A stretch of 33,482 nt of DNA from Sulfuricurvum sp. (GCA_022729795.1 DZBD01000011.1:1-33482); one strand, 5' to 3'. Positions 16,404 through 24,053 are shown, counted from the first letter of the stretch. The notes: generated from the letters alone by a model not told the origin. Made by a program: numbers and translations.

Positions 16404-16412
16404 AAGGTAAAA

Positions 16413-17309
16413 CTAGAAATACATATTTTCCGCTTCATTAATTTGAGAATCATCGTATGGATCCATGTGAATCATAATATGTGTTCTCTTGTCTGCAAAA
16501 AGATTTCTTAACTTATCTTCAACCCTGTCAGAGGCGATATGTGCTGCATATAACGAGATATGCATGTTGTACACAAGATGGACATCGATAAAAACATGGG
16601 AACCAGACTCTCTTGTCTTTAAATCATGATAATCGGTAATAACAGCTTCATTTTCAATAAGCTCTTTAATTTTTTGTATATCTTCTTCGGGTATTGCAGC
16701 ATCAAGAAGCATCATGATACCCTCTTTGATAATCGGATATGCGGAATAAATCATATACATTGCAATTGCAATACCCAAAATAGGATCTATTAACTGCTCT
16801 TGCGTATACGCTATCAGTCCAAGTGCCAAAAGAACGGCACCGTTTGAGAAAAGGTCTGTTTTATAGTGAAGCGCATCTGCTCGAATTACCATATTTTTTG
16901 TTTTTTTTGCAACATAGTTTAAAAAAAGAACTAAAGCAAAAGTTATAACTAAAGAGGCAATCATAACATAGACGCTCTCTTGAATATGTTGTGTGGGTCT
17001 GTTATGTGTAATTTTAGCAAGAGCTTCAAATAATATAAAAACAGCAGAAAGAGAGATAATTGTCCCTTCTATTACAGCTGCCAAAGGTTCTATCTTGCTT
17101 CTTCCGAAGTGAAATTTGTCATCGGGATCTTTTTCCGTATTATGGAGTGCAAAATAGTTAAAAAGGGAAACCGTAAGGTCTAAAAAAGAATCTATTGCCG
17201 ATGCCAAAACAGCAATAGAACCACTCACAAGCCCGATAGTCATTTTCATTATTACAAGTAATCCGGCTACGGACATGGAAACAACTGTTGCTTTTTTCTC
17301 TAATCTCAT
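16413..17309 (-). CDS. Cation diffusion facilitator (FieF/ZitB-type metal exporter)
   Basis: Inner-membrane proton-coupled exporter of divalent metals such as Zn2+ or Fe2+. The 298-residue protein has about six membrane helices and a cytoplasmic C-terminal metallochaperone-like domain. The transport site is complete: DxxxD in helix 2 (Asp40, Asp44, in AIDSFLDLTVS) and HxxxD in helix 5 (His148, Asp152, in ADALHYKTDLFSNG), the DDHD arrangement of FieF. HFGRSKIEPLAA is the usual loop signature. The C-terminal domain has GSHVFIDVHLVYNMHISL and THIMIHMDP. The start has AGGA upstream. Which metal it carries cannot be decided by sequence. Confidence 0.92.
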   Translation of the reverse strand: MRLEKKATVVSMSVAGLLVIMKMTIGLVSGSIAVLASAIDSFLDLTVSLFNYFALHNTEKDPDDKFHFGRSKIEPLAAVIEGTIISLSAVFILFEALAKITHNRPTQHIQESVYVMIASLVITFALVLFLNYVAKKTKNMVIRADALHYKTDLFSNGAVLLALGLIAYTQEQLIDPILGIAIAMYMIYSAYPIIKEGIMMLLDAAIPEEDIQKIKELIENEAVITDYHDLKTRESGSHVFIDVHLVYNMHISLYAAHIASDRVEDKLRNLFADKRTHIMIHMDPYDDSQINEAENMYF

Positions 17310-17335
17310 AAAATATTCCTAATAAATTTTTAGGG

Positions 17336-17341
17336 TACAAT
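17336..17341 (+). promoter_or_regulatory. Candidate -10 box for cmoB
   Basis: TACAAT, 43 bp before the cmoB start, in the divergent region between the CDF gene and cmoB. Confidence 0.3.
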
Positions 17342-17384
17342 TATAGTTCAAATAACATAGAATATGGATTAAGCAGAGTAGAGT

Positions 17385-18284
17385 ATGAATTTAAACGAGC
17401 TAAGACAAATCAGAAAAACGTGGATGACGTGGAAAAATATTGCCCCGCTGAGAGAAGCACTGGAAACCTTAGAAAAAGGTACTTGGCATGTGGAACTTGG
17501 CGATGTCGTCAAAATAAGCGGCTGCGATACAGGGGATGAGCAAAAGATATATGAGATTGCCAAACTGATGATGCCTTGGAGAAAAGGTCCGTTTGAAGTT
17601 TGCAACACATATATAGACAGTGAGTGGCAGAGTAATATAAAATATAATCTGCTCAGAAAACATTTTAATTTAAAAGATAAGCGTGTTGCCGATATAGGGT
17701 GTAACAACGGATATTATCTCTTTAGAATGCAAGAGGATAAACCAAAGTCTCTAGTGGGGTTTGACCCTTCGGCTTTGTATAAAACACAGTTTGATTTTAT
17801 CAACCATTTTGTAAAAAGTGAGATTGTATATGAGCTTTTAGGGGTTGAGCATCTTGAATTTTATGAAGAAAAATTCGATACTATCTTTTGTCTTGGAGTT
17901 CTGTACCATAGAAGCGACCCCGTAATGATGCTGAAATCACTTTTGAAGGGTTTGGATAAAAAAGGGGAAGTGATACTTGACACCTTTTATATAGAAGGGG
18001 AAGATGAGATGTGTTTGTGCCCTGCATCCTCATATTCTAAAATTCCCAATATCTATTTTGTACCGACAATAAGTGCTCTGAAAAACTGGTGCATCAGAGC
18101 CGGCTTTGATAGTTTTGAAGTTTTGGAAACCTCTACAACTTCTGCAAATGAACAAAGAAAAACTCAGTGGATAGAAGGGCAGTCACTGGAAGATTTTTTG
18201 GATCCACAAGATAACAGCAAAACGGTAGAAGGTTATCCGGCACCCAAAAGAGTATATGTGAGACTAATAAAGGATAAAAATTGA
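17385..18284 (+). CDS. cmoB: tRNA U34 carboxymethyltransferase CmoB
   Basis: Uses carboxy-S-adenosylmethionine, made by CmoA, to convert 5-hydroxyuridine at the wobble position of certain tRNAs to 5-carboxymethoxyuridine. The 299-residue protein matches CmoB: an N-terminal region with LPWRKGPF-like [23 protein letters not shown], a Rossmann SAM motif [52 protein letters not shown], and a C-terminal [12 protein letters not shown]. It is slightly shorter than E. coli CmoB (about 323). cmoA is not next to it. It carries uptake-like motif copy 8, read as TWHVEL. Its TGA overlaps the TTG start of the thioesterase gene. Confidence 0.94.
   Translation: MNLNELRQIRKTWMTWKNIAPLREALETLEKGTWHVELGDVVKISGCDTGDEQKIYEIAKLMMPWRKGPFEVCNTYIDSEWQSNIKYNLLRKHFNLKDKRVADIGCNNGYYLFRMQEDKPKSLVGFDPSALYKTQFDFINHFVKSEIVYELLGVEHLEFYEEKFDTIFCLGVLYHRSDPVMMLKSLLKGLDKKGEVILDTFYIEGEDEMCLCPASSYSKIPNIYFVPTISALKNWCIRAGFDSFEVLETSTTSANEQRKTQWIEGQSLEDFLDPQDNSKTVEGYPAPKRVYVRLIKDKN
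17485..17492 (+). repeat. Uptake-like motif, copy 8 (in cmoB)
   Basis: Full consensus CTTGGCATGTGGAA, read as WHVE in the host gene. Confidence 0.8.
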
Positions 18285-18772
18285 AAAAAGATAATAGTGC
18301 TGAAGATAACGAACTGAGTATAGAAAATGAATATGACAACGAAGAAAAAGTTATTCTCCAAACTCATGAGAAAATAAATCAAAATTTAAGCGGTGAGATT
18401 ACTCTCCTCAAAATCGGGTATGTAGAACTTCTCTTAAAAACCACCCCCGAAATGCTTGCAGATGAGAAGGGACTTATTCACGGAGGCTTTATATTTTCTG
18501 CAGCCGATTATGCGGCAATGGCGGCGGTAAATGAAAAGAATGTTGTTTTAGTTGCAGGTGAAACACAATTTCTCTCTCCTGTAAAGCTTTATGACGAGGT
18601 AAAATTTATAGCCAAAGTTCGTCAAAAAGAGGGAAGAAAAAGAAATGTCCATGTCGAAGCATTCGTGTATGATATCAAAGTTTTTGAAGGGGAATTTAAG
18701 ACCGTAATTACCGAAAAACATATCTTGAAGCTCAAGCTATTGAATGAAGATAAAAACGGCGACGTTATATAA
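18281..18772 (+). CDS. Hotdog-fold thioesterase, PaaI-like
   Basis: Probable acyl-CoA thioesterase of the hotdog superfamily, 163 residues. The signature is [20 protein letters not shown], where the HGG loop and following helix form the active-site region, followed by the beta-strands [44 protein letters not shown]. The first 40 residues are acidic and poorly conserved-looking. It begins with TTG inside the cmoB stop (TTGA overlap), so it is coupled to cmoB. Substrate unknown; a role in CoA ester housekeeping is a guess from family. It converges on the methyltransferase gene, with 6 bp between the stop codons. Confidence 0.82.
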   Translation: MKKDNSAEDNELSIENEYDNEEKVILQTHEKINQNLSGEITLLKIGYVELLLKTTPEMLADEKGLIHGGFIFSAADYAAMAAVNEKNVVLVAGETQFLSPVKLYDEVKFIAKVRQKEGRKRNVHVEAFVYDIKVFEGEFKTVITEKHILKLKLLNEDKNGDVI

Positions 18773-18774
18773 TA

Positions 18775-18791
18775 GGCGCTATTTTTGCGCC
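18775..18791. terminator. Short convergent hairpin
   Basis: GGCGC - TATTTTT - GCGCC between and across the stop codons of the thioesterase (plus) and methyltransferase (minus) genes. The stem is only 5 bp but GC-only. An alternative pairing of ACGGCG at 18756 with CGCCGT at 18788 would lengthen the structure. Weak bidirectional terminator candidate. Confidence 0.4.
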
Positions 18792-19375
18792 GTAAGTAAA
18801 AAGATACCGAAATCTCTGTGGGGCTTGTTAATTGTATTGATATTTTCAAAGCTTATATTTTTAAATCCACATGCCAAGACAATATCCACTAAAGTTTTTT
18901 CTTCAAAACCAAAGTGGAAAACTCCCGTATTATCATCGTGAAATGTACCGTCCTCGCTCTGTAAATCAGCGATAGCGATAAATCCCGCCTCTTTTATATT
19001 TTTGTAAATAGTTTCAAACAAGAGTTTTAAATCTTCGATATGATGTAATGTCATAGAACTTACAAGTCCGTCAAAACTTTGCGTGAGCGGATTTTTAATA
19101 ATATCTTGACAGTATGTTTGTATATGCAGCTCCGGAGTATTTTTTGCTTGTAATTTTGCAAGCATAGCCGCAGAGGTATCTACTCCATGTACTTTTTGCG
19201 TTGCTTTAGCTATCTCAAAACCTAAAAGTCCGGTGCCTACTCCAAAGTCTATGATCTCCATCTCTTTATGAAGGGCAATTTTTTGGCGTATGGCATGTGC
19301 AATTACTTTTGCACCCTCTACTCTTATCTTTCCTTCGTCCCAAGTTTGTGATTTTGTGTGAAAATGGTCTTGCAT
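18779..19375 (-). CDS. Class I SAM-dependent methyltransferase
   Basis: A 198-residue cytosolic methyltransferase. The N terminus HFHTKSQTWDEGKIRVEGAKVIAHAI resembles a common UbiE/SmtA-like group. The SAM-binding motif I is IIDFGVGTGLLGFEIAKA, followed by VHGVDTSAAMLAKLQAK (motif post I) and FDGLVSSMTLHHIEDLKLLFETIYKNIKEAGFIAIADL. The substrate cannot be inferred; it is not CmoA by motif. A good ribosome site (AAAGGA) precedes the ATG. It is the second gene of a minus-strand pair with the glyoxalase-II-like gene, 10 bp apart. It contains uptake-like motif copies 9 and 10. Confidence 0.85.
   Translation of the reverse strand: MQDHFHTKSQTWDEGKIRVEGAKVIAHAIRQKIALHKEMEIIDFGVGTGLLGFEIAKATQKVHGVDTSAAMLAKLQAKNTPELHIQTYCQDIIKNPLTQSFDGLVSSMTLHHIEDLKLLFETIYKNIKEAGFIAIADLQSEDGTFHDDNTGVFHFGFEEKTLVDIVLACGFKNISFENINTINKPHRDFGIFLLTAQK
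18868..18875 (-). repeat. Uptake-like motif, copy 9 (in the methyltransferase gene)
   Basis: CTTGGCATGTGGAT on the minus strand, read as LACG in the host gene. Confidence 0.75.
19292..19299 (+). repeat. Uptake-like motif, copy 10 (in the methyltransferase gene)
   Basis: ATGGCATGTGCAATT, antisense to the host gene, read there as AHAI. Confidence 0.65.
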
Positions 19376-19385
19376 CTTTTTTCCT

Positions 19386-19979
19386 TTATAAATTATTTAT
19401 CCAGTAGTCTGTATATTTTTGTTCTTCTTTTATGGTTGTTTTTCCGCCGTGACCTGGATAAATTATTTTATCATAATTCAAATTTTTAAATTTCCGTAAA
19501 CTTTCTCTCATAGCATCAGGACTAGAATAAGGGAAATCTATTCTTCCGATAGAGCGTTCAAAAATAAAATCTCCGCTGAACATTGCATCTCCTATCTCTA
19601 TAGTAGAACAGCCGGGGCAATGTCCCGGAAAATGGCGAAATTTTACCTTTACACCCTCAAAATCAAACTCTGCATCTCCGTCTACTTCTACATCGGGCGT
19701 AGATGGCGGTAAATCCGGCATCCAATCGCTTGCTCTGAGTAACATGACGTCACCTTTGGGAGTATAAAGAGGGATATGAAGTTCTTTTTGAAGTTGGGCA
19801 TTTGACCAAACATGGTCAAAATGTCCATGCGTATTTAAAATTGCGACCGGGTTCTTGACGTTTTGTAAAACCCATGCAGTTGCCCCCACTCCCGGATCGA
19901 TAATGAAATCTTTTGCGTCTACGCTTACAATGTAGCAGTTTGTCTGATATGGACCCATCGGCTGCATTTTTATTTGCAT
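19386..19979 (-). CDS. Metallo-beta-lactamase-fold hydrolase, glyoxalase II-like
   Basis: A 197-residue MBL-fold hydrolase. It has the metal motif HxHxDH (THGHFDHVWSN, residues 51-56), the next ligands in FPGHCPGCSTIEIG and MFSGDFIFERSIGRIDFP, and the final YPGHGGKTTIKEE. This pattern is that of the small YcbL/glyoxalase II-type hydrolases, which are common in Campylobacterota. It lacks the extra C-terminal glutathione-binding domain of true glyoxalase II, so the thioester substrate is uncertain. It precedes the methyltransferase gene on the minus strand and is divergent from the DUF455 gene across only 39 bp. Confidence 0.87.
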   Translation of the reverse strand: MQIKMQPMGPYQTNCYIVSVDAKDFIIDPGVGATAWVLQNVKNPVAILNTHGHFDHVWSNAQLQKELHIPLYTPKGDVMLLRASDWMPDLPPSTPDVEVDGDAEFDFEGVKVKFRHFPGHCPGCSTIEIGDAMFSGDFIFERSIGRIDFPYSSPDAMRESLRKFKNLNYDKIIYPGHGGKTTIKEEQKYTDYWINNL

Positions 19980-20018
19980 TTTATCCCTTTTTTAGCGTGA
20001 TTATAGCATGATTGGTTT

Positions 20019-20834
20019 ATGAATTTTTATAAAGAATTAGAGCTAATTTTAGAAGCTGAAAATCCACATGCCAAGATAAATTTGTTTTATACTTTCTATG
20101 CTGCTTATAAATCAAGGCATGTGGAATTTGAAGAAAATTATAAAGTAAAAGAGTTTGTGCTGCCCTCTTATAATTCCACATGCCAAGTGGTTTCTCCGCA
20201 AAATGTTCCCAAGCGAAGCAATCTTACTACAAAAGAGGGGCAGATAACTCTGCTTCACGCCATAGCACATATAGAATATTCGGCAATTGATTTGGCTTTG
20301 GACGGGGCATATAGGTTTGCGGGTTTGCCCAAACAATATTATACCGATTGGCTTGAAGTGGCAGAGGATGAGATACGTCACTTTTTGTCGCTAGAAAAAC
20401 TGCTCCATGAACTCGGGGCAAAGTACGGTGACTTAGTCGTGCATAATGCTCTGTTTGAAGCAAGCCAAAGAACGCAGACGCTGTTAGAGAGAATGGCGGT
20501 TGTCCCAAGATATCTTGAAGCTAACGGACTCGATGCAACACCGATGATACTTGAAAAACTTGAAAAACTTCCAAAAACACAGATAATAGAGAAGATAATA
20601 GCAACGCTCAGGATTATATTGGATGAAGAAACAGACCATGTCAAAAAAGGGGATGTTTGGTTTCAACGGGCATGTGTAATGGAAAATAAAAAGAGTGATG
20701 TTTATTTTGACATCATTAACAAATACTATCCTCAAGGTTTTTTAAGAGCAAAAAATCTTAATATTGATGCTCGCAAAGAAGCAGGGTTTAGTTGTAAAGA
20801 GCTTAACTTTATGGCGAAAAAAGAAGTTTGCTGA
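20019..20834 (+). CDS. DUF455 family ferritin-like protein
   Basis: A 271-residue protein of the DUF455 family, a ferritin-like four-helix bundle with a predicted di-metal site. Candidate carboxylate/histidine ligands: Glu86 in HAIAHIEYSAIDLALDGAYRF, the ExxH of Glu118/His121 (AEDEIRHFLSLEKLL), a Glu in the third helix, and EETDHVKKGDVWF near residue 205. Relatives include MiaE-type tRNA hydroxylase-like proteins, but the function of this family is not established to my knowledge. The N-terminal 60 residues look variable and carry three uptake-like motifs within 120 bp, in three frames. It is monocistronic on the plus strand, with its own divergent promoter region. Confidence 0.82.
   Translation: MNFYKELELILEAENPHAKINLFYTFYAAYKSRHVEFEENYKVKEFVLPSYNSTCQVVSPQNVPKRSNLTTKEGQITLLHAIAHIEYSAIDLALDGAYRFAGLPKQYYTDWLEVAEDEIRHFLSLEKLLHELGAKYGDLVVHNALFEASQRTQTLLERMAVVPRYLEANGLDATPMILEKLEKLPKTQIIEKIIATLRIILDEETDHVKKGDVWFQRACVMENKKSDVYFDIINKYYPQGFLRAKNLNIDARKEAGFSCKELNFMAKKEVC
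20065..20072 (-). repeat. Uptake-like motif, copy 11 (in the DUF455 gene)
   Basis: CTTGGCATGTGGATTTT on the minus strand; the host gene reads it as NPHAK. Confidence 0.75.
20116..20123 (+). repeat. Uptake-like motif, copy 12 (in the DUF455 gene)
   Basis: AAGGCATGTGGAATTT, read as RHVEF. With copy 13 it forms a 13-bp perfect inverted repeat. Confidence 0.75.
20177..20184 (-). repeat. Uptake-like motif, copy 13 (in the DUF455 gene)
   Basis: CTTGGCATGTGGAATT on the minus strand; the host gene reads it as STCQ. Confidence 0.8.
20669..20676 (+). repeat. Uptake-like motif, copy 14 (in the DUF455 gene)
   Basis: Variant ACGGGCATGTGTAAT, read as RACV. Confidence 0.6.
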
Positions 20835-20864
20835 CTCTCTTATCCTTTTTTTACAAAACTTAGT

Positions 20865-20870
20865 TATAAT
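20865..20870 (+). promoter_or_regulatory. Candidate -10 box for nadE-DegT-lpxK
   Basis: Perfect TATAAT, 38 bp before the nadE start, preceded by the T-rich stretch TTTTTTTAC. Confidence 0.5.
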
Positions 20871-20908
20871 ATTTTTTATTAACTTTCCTGAAAGGTTTAA
20901 GTAATTAG

Positions 20909-21715
20909 ATGAATAAATATTCGCAAATATCAGATTATCTCGAACGGTTTTTAGACAATGAAGTGCGCAAAACAGGGATACAAAAAGTTGTAGTGGGTTT
21001 GAGTGGCGGACTTGATTCTGCCGTGGTTGCTGTTTTGGCGCATAAAACCTTCGGGAATGAGCTTCTGTGCGTCAAAATGCCCTCACATTATTCTTCAAAG
21101 AGTTCGATTTCTCACGCAGATGATTTGTGCCGTGATTTTGGAATGAATTCTATCACAGCGTCCATAGAGCCTATGTTAAAAGCTTATGAAGCGATGAATC
21201 CCGACATGGATAATCTCAGACGCGGAAATTTTTCTTCGAGGATGCGTATGGCAACACTTTATGATATTTCCGCCAAACAAAATGCCTTGGTTTTGGGAAC
21301 AAGCAATAAAAGTGAACTGATGCTTGGTTACGGCACCCTTTACGGTGATCTTGCAAGTGCCGTTAATCCTATAGGAGATTTATATAAGAGTGAAGTATAT
21401 GAACTTGCAGCCTATCTTGGTGTTACAAAAAGTATCATAAATAAGGCTCCCTCCGCAGATTTATGGGATGGGCAGAGTGATGAGGCGGATTTAGGTTATA
21501 CATATGCGCAATTGGACGAAGCGATGCAGCTTTATGTAGAAGAGAGACTCAGTAAAGAAGCTATAGTAAAAAAAGGGATAGATGAAAAAATGTTAGAGAT
21601 GATAGTAGGAAGAATTTTTCGTAATCACTTTAAGCGAAAAATGCCTCTTATTGCAAAGCTTACGTCCCGAACGATTAACCACGATTTTAACTACCCAAGA
21701 GATATAACTTTATAA
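20909..21715 (+). CDS. nadE: NH3-dependent NAD+ synthetase
   Basis: Last step of NAD synthesis: amidation of deamido-NAD using ammonia and ATP. The 268-residue protein has the PP-loop GLSGGLDSAVVAVLA, RMRMATLYDISAKQNALVLGTSNKSELMLGYGTLYGDLASAVNPIGDLYKSEV (adenylate and deamido-NAD binding), and APSADLWDGQSDEADLGYTYAQLD. There is no glutaminase domain, so it depends on free ammonia, as in Helicobacter. It heads a three-gene operon with the DegT aminotransferase (10 bp on) and lpxK. nadE next to lpxK is a Campylobacterota arrangement I recall from C. jejuni and H. pylori. Confidence 0.96.
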   Translation: MNKYSQISDYLERFLDNEVRKTGIQKVVVGLSGGLDSAVVAVLAHKTFGNELLCVKMPSHYSSKSSISHADDLCRDFGMNSITASIEPMLKAYEAMNPDMDNLRRGNFSSRMRMATLYDISAKQNALVLGTSNKSELMLGYGTLYGDLASAVNPIGDLYKSEVYELAAYLGVTKSIINKAPSADLWDGQSDEADLGYTYAQLDEAMQLYVEERLSKEAIVKKGIDEKMLEMIVGRIFRNHFKRKMPLIAKLTSRTINHDFNYPRDITL

Positions 21716-21725
21716 GGAAGATAGG

Positions 21726-22847
21726 ATGAAAATACCATTTAGTAAATATGTAAACGGACGGGATGAGCACTCTAATGTGAGTGATGTTTTAGACGGTGAG
21801 GATATTGATCAAGTTGAAGAATTACAAAATGATTTTGCCTCTTACGTAGGTTCAAAATACGCTTTGGCAACTTCTCACGGCACTTCGGCACTCCATTTGG
21901 CGATGCTTGCACTGGATTTAAAAAGAGGAGACAAAGTAGTCTGTTCCGTAAATGCACATCCTAATGTTCCGGAGGTTGTCCGCCATTTTGATGCAGAACC
22001 CATATTTATTGATATTTCCGCTGGCAGTTACAATATTAATCTTGACCATTTAGAAAATTACTTGGAAGATAACCGATCTAAAAAACTCAAAGCTGTTATT
22101 GTCACACACATTGCAGGTTCTTGTGTAGATTTAGAGAGGCTGTATTCTATTGCAAAGATTTATGAAGTTCGTATAGTTGAAGATGCCTGTGATGCATACG
22201 GAACAACATATAAAGGGAAAAAAATCGGTGCAACGGGAGCAGATATTGTTTGTTTTGACTTCTCTTCTCATTTGAAGAAAAATATCTGTAACGGTGGTAT
22301 GCTTGTTACAAATGATGAAGAGATTATCGAAAGAGCAAAATTACTCAGTAATCATGCTATCGTTCGTGATGAAAATTCTTTGGATTATATTTATGATGTC
22401 ACGAATATCGGGAATGATTATTCCATTAGCCAGCTCAATGCGGCTTATATACGTGCACAAATAAAAGAGCAAGATAAAAAAATTAAAAGACATCAAGAAA
22501 TTGCAAAAATGTATAGCGAAGCTTTGGGCGGAGTTGCACACATAACAATCCCGAGTATGCAAAACGAGGAAGACCCTTTTTGTTTATATATAGTTAAAAT
22601 AGACAAAAACCGCGATTCTTTTGCCGTTGAATTAAAAGAGGCGGGAGTTCAAACCGGGTTACACTATATTCCCCTTCATCTTTTAAGTTATTACAAGGCA
22701 AAATATTCTCTTCGCGTAAATGATTTTCCCGTAGCACTTAGAAGTTTTCAGCAGGTTTTATCTCTTCCTATTTACGCAAGTATGGAAGATAAAGAGGTGA
22801 AGTTTGTGATAGAAAAAATGAAGAAAATTGCTAAAACAAGAGTTTGA
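21726..22847 (+). CDS. DegT/DnrJ/EryC1/StrS-family PLP aminotransferase
   Basis: Sugar-type PLP aminotransferase, 373 residues. Typical family segments: LQNDFASYVGSKYALATSHGTSALHLAMLALDL, VVCSVNAHPNVPEVVRHFDAEPIFIDI, VEDACDAYGTTYKGKKIG and CFDFSSHLKKNICNGGMLVTND. The last carries the Schiff-base lysine (about residue 181-182). The C terminus GVQTGLHYIPLHLLSYY and LPIYASM are also characteristic. Family members aminate keto-sugars for lipopolysaccharide, capsule or flagellin glycans. Position between nadE and lpxK suggests a lipid A or surface-glycan substrate, possibly the GnnB-like step to 2,3-diamino glucosamine; this is inference and no gnnA is adjacent. The 3' end overlaps the TTG start of lpxK. 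Confidence 0.88.
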   Translation: MKIPFSKYVNGRDEHSNVSDVLDGEDIDQVEELQNDFASYVGSKYALATSHGTSALHLAMLALDLKRGDKVVCSVNAHPNVPEVVRHFDAEPIFIDISAGSYNINLDHLENYLEDNRSKKLKAVIVTHIAGSCVDLERLYSIAKIYEVRIVEDACDAYGTTYKGKKIGATGADIVCFDFSSHLKKNICNGGMLVTNDEEIIERAKLLSNHAIVRDENSLDYIYDVTNIGNDYSISQLNAAYIRAQIKEQDKKIKRHQEIAKMYSEALGGVAHITIPSMQNEEDPFCLYIVKIDKNRDSFAVELKEAGVQTGLHYIPLHLLSYYKAKYSLRVNDFPVALRSFQQVLSLPIYASMEDKEVKFVIEKMKKIAKTRV

Positions 22848-23746
22848 AAAAAGCTTTTATTTTTTGGGTTGAAGAGTATTTTTACAACCCAAATCTATTT
22901 CAAAAATGTATCTCATTCCTACTGCTTCCTTTGAGCTGGATTTACTGTTTTGTTATGTATCTCAGGTTTCAAAGTAAAAAACCTCTTGATTTTGGAGTCA
23001 AAATAGTGAGCGTCGGAAACTTGAGTGTCGGTGGAAGCGGCAAAACACCTCTCGTGAGTGCACTCTCTCAAAGATATGAAAATGTTGCAATCGTTCTTCG
23101 AGGGTATGGAAGAAAAAGCAGCGGTCTTGTTGTGGTAAAAGAGGGCAAAAACATTCTGTGCGATGTAAGTATAAGCGGTGACGAAGCGATGATTTATGCG
23201 CATAAAATTCCACATGCCGTAGTTATAGTGAGTGAAGACAGAAAAATAGGAATCCTTCAAGCCAAAGAGATGGGAGCAAAGATTATTTTTTTGGATGATG
23301 CATATTCAAAACACGATATAAAAAAACTCGACTTGCTTATAGAAGTCAAGAGTGAAAATAAGGGTTGTCTTCCCTCGGGACCTTTTAGAGAAAGACTTTG
23401 GAGAACAAAAGAGGCTCATATTCTTACAGAGGGGATAGATTTTGAAAGAGTCGTGGAGTTGAAGAATCAAAGCGCAAAGATGTCTTTAGTCACGGCGATT
23501 GCAAGACCCTCCCGTCTTGATCCCTTTTTGCCTTTTGTCGTGAGTAAAACTTACTTTGAAGATCATCATATGTTTCAGAGAGAGGAATTAACGGGTGTGC
23601 TGCAAAAAGACGGTTCCGATTCTCTTTTAGTGACATACAAAGATTTTGTAAAGCTTGAAGCAATGAACCTTCCTCTTTCACTTTTGGATTTGCACGTGGA
23701 AGTAAATGAGAGAGTTTTTACTCTTATTGATAGATATTATATATAA
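22844..23746 (+). CDS. lpxK: Tetraacyldisaccharide 4'-kinase
   Basis: Inner-membrane kinase that phosphorylates the 4' position of the lipid A disaccharide to give lipid IVA. The 300-residue protein has an N-terminal membrane-associated helix (LFQKCISFLLLPLSWIYCFVMYLRF), the family Walker A VSVGNLSVGGSGKTPLV, YGRKSSG, VSEDRKIGILQAKEMGAKIIFLDDAYSKHDIKKLDLLIE (Walker B-like) and LPSGPFRERLWRTKEAHIL. The initiator is TTG in the TTGA overlap with the aminotransferase. It is a little short compared with E. coli LpxK (about 328), normal for this phylum. It contains uptake-like motif copy 15, read as PHAV. Confidence 0.94.
   Translation: MKKAFIFWVEEYFYNPNLFQKCISFLLLPLSWIYCFVMYLRFQSKKPLDFGVKIVSVGNLSVGGSGKTPLVSALSQRYENVAIVLRGYGRKSSGLVVVKEGKNILCDVSISGDEAMIYAHKIPHAVVIVSEDRKIGILQAKEMGAKIIFLDDAYSKHDIKKLDLLIEVKSENKGCLPSGPFRERLWRTKEAHILTEGIDFERVVELKNQSAKMSLVTAIARPSRLDPFLPFVVSKTYFEDHHMFQREELTGVLQKDGSDSLLVTYKDFVKLEAMNLPLSLLDLHVEVNERVFTLIDRYYI
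23211..23218 (-). repeat. Uptake-like motif, copy 15 (in lpxK)
   Basis: ACGGCATGTGGAATTTT on the minus strand; the host gene reads it as PHAV. Confidence 0.7.
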
Positions 23747-23789
23747 AAAATTAAAGAACAAAGCACGAAAAATAACTATGCGAAGAATA

Positions 23790-24053
23790 ATACCAAATAC
23801 AGCTAACTATGCATACGCTAAACGAGCATAGCACATTGGAGTGCAAGGCGAAAAGACGTAGGAGCTACTAGTAGCTTCAAGTATTTTCAACGAAGCAATA
23901 CGATGTGCTATGCTCGCCCGTAGGGTAAAAGAGAAGCCCGCATCTACTTCGTTACATCTTTTTGGGTTAGCCATGCTAGCCCTGCAAAGATGTGCCTTGT
24001 AGTTACAGGCTTCTCTTTTATTTATCGTATGCATAGTTAGCTGTATTTGGTAT
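23790..24053. repeat. 264-bp structured element with 28-bp terminal inverted repeats (MITE-like)
   Basis: Fills most of the 353-bp gene-free stretch between lpxK and the DUF2018 gene. The ends 23790-23817 and 24026-24053 are perfect 28-bp inverted repeats (outer end ATACCAAATACAGC...). Nested inside are a 14-bp inverted repeat (23823-23836 with 23903-23916, CGAGCATAGCACAT), a perfect 14-bp palindrome AGCTACTAGTAGCT at 23863-23876, a 13-bp inverted repeat (23926-23938 with 24008-24020, TAAAAGAGAAGCC), and a smaller stem with ACATCTTT/AAAGATGT around a GGGTTAGC/GCTAGCCC hairpin. The interior is visibly more GC-rich than the flanks. No convincing coding region. Candidate: a non-autonomous mobile element or a structured RNA; TA flanks the CCAAATAC end on both sides, compatible with a TA target. 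Confidence 0.75.

Larger units (their letters stand above)
16377..16406. terminator. Perfect 30-bp palindrome: paired uptake-like motifs as a bidirectional terminator
   Basis: Left arm CTTGGCATGTGGAAA is followed with no gap by its exact reverse complement TTTCCACATGCCAAG. It lies between the convergent stops of rny (16348) and the CDF gene (16413). A transcript in either direction would fold into a stem of about 12-13 bp closed by an A/U loop; the flanks TATTT and GTAAAA give weak U-tracts on both strands. Each arm is a full-consensus copy of the motif that recurs through the window, the same design as paired DNA uptake sequences that serve as terminators in Neisseria and Haemophilus. Confidence 0.8.

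Noticed and set aside
23807-24034. A 75-codon minus-strand open frame inside the structured element
   Set aside because: It lies wholly within the nested inverted repeats, uses improbable composition, has no ribosome site and shows no recognisable domain; it is a by-product of the repeat.
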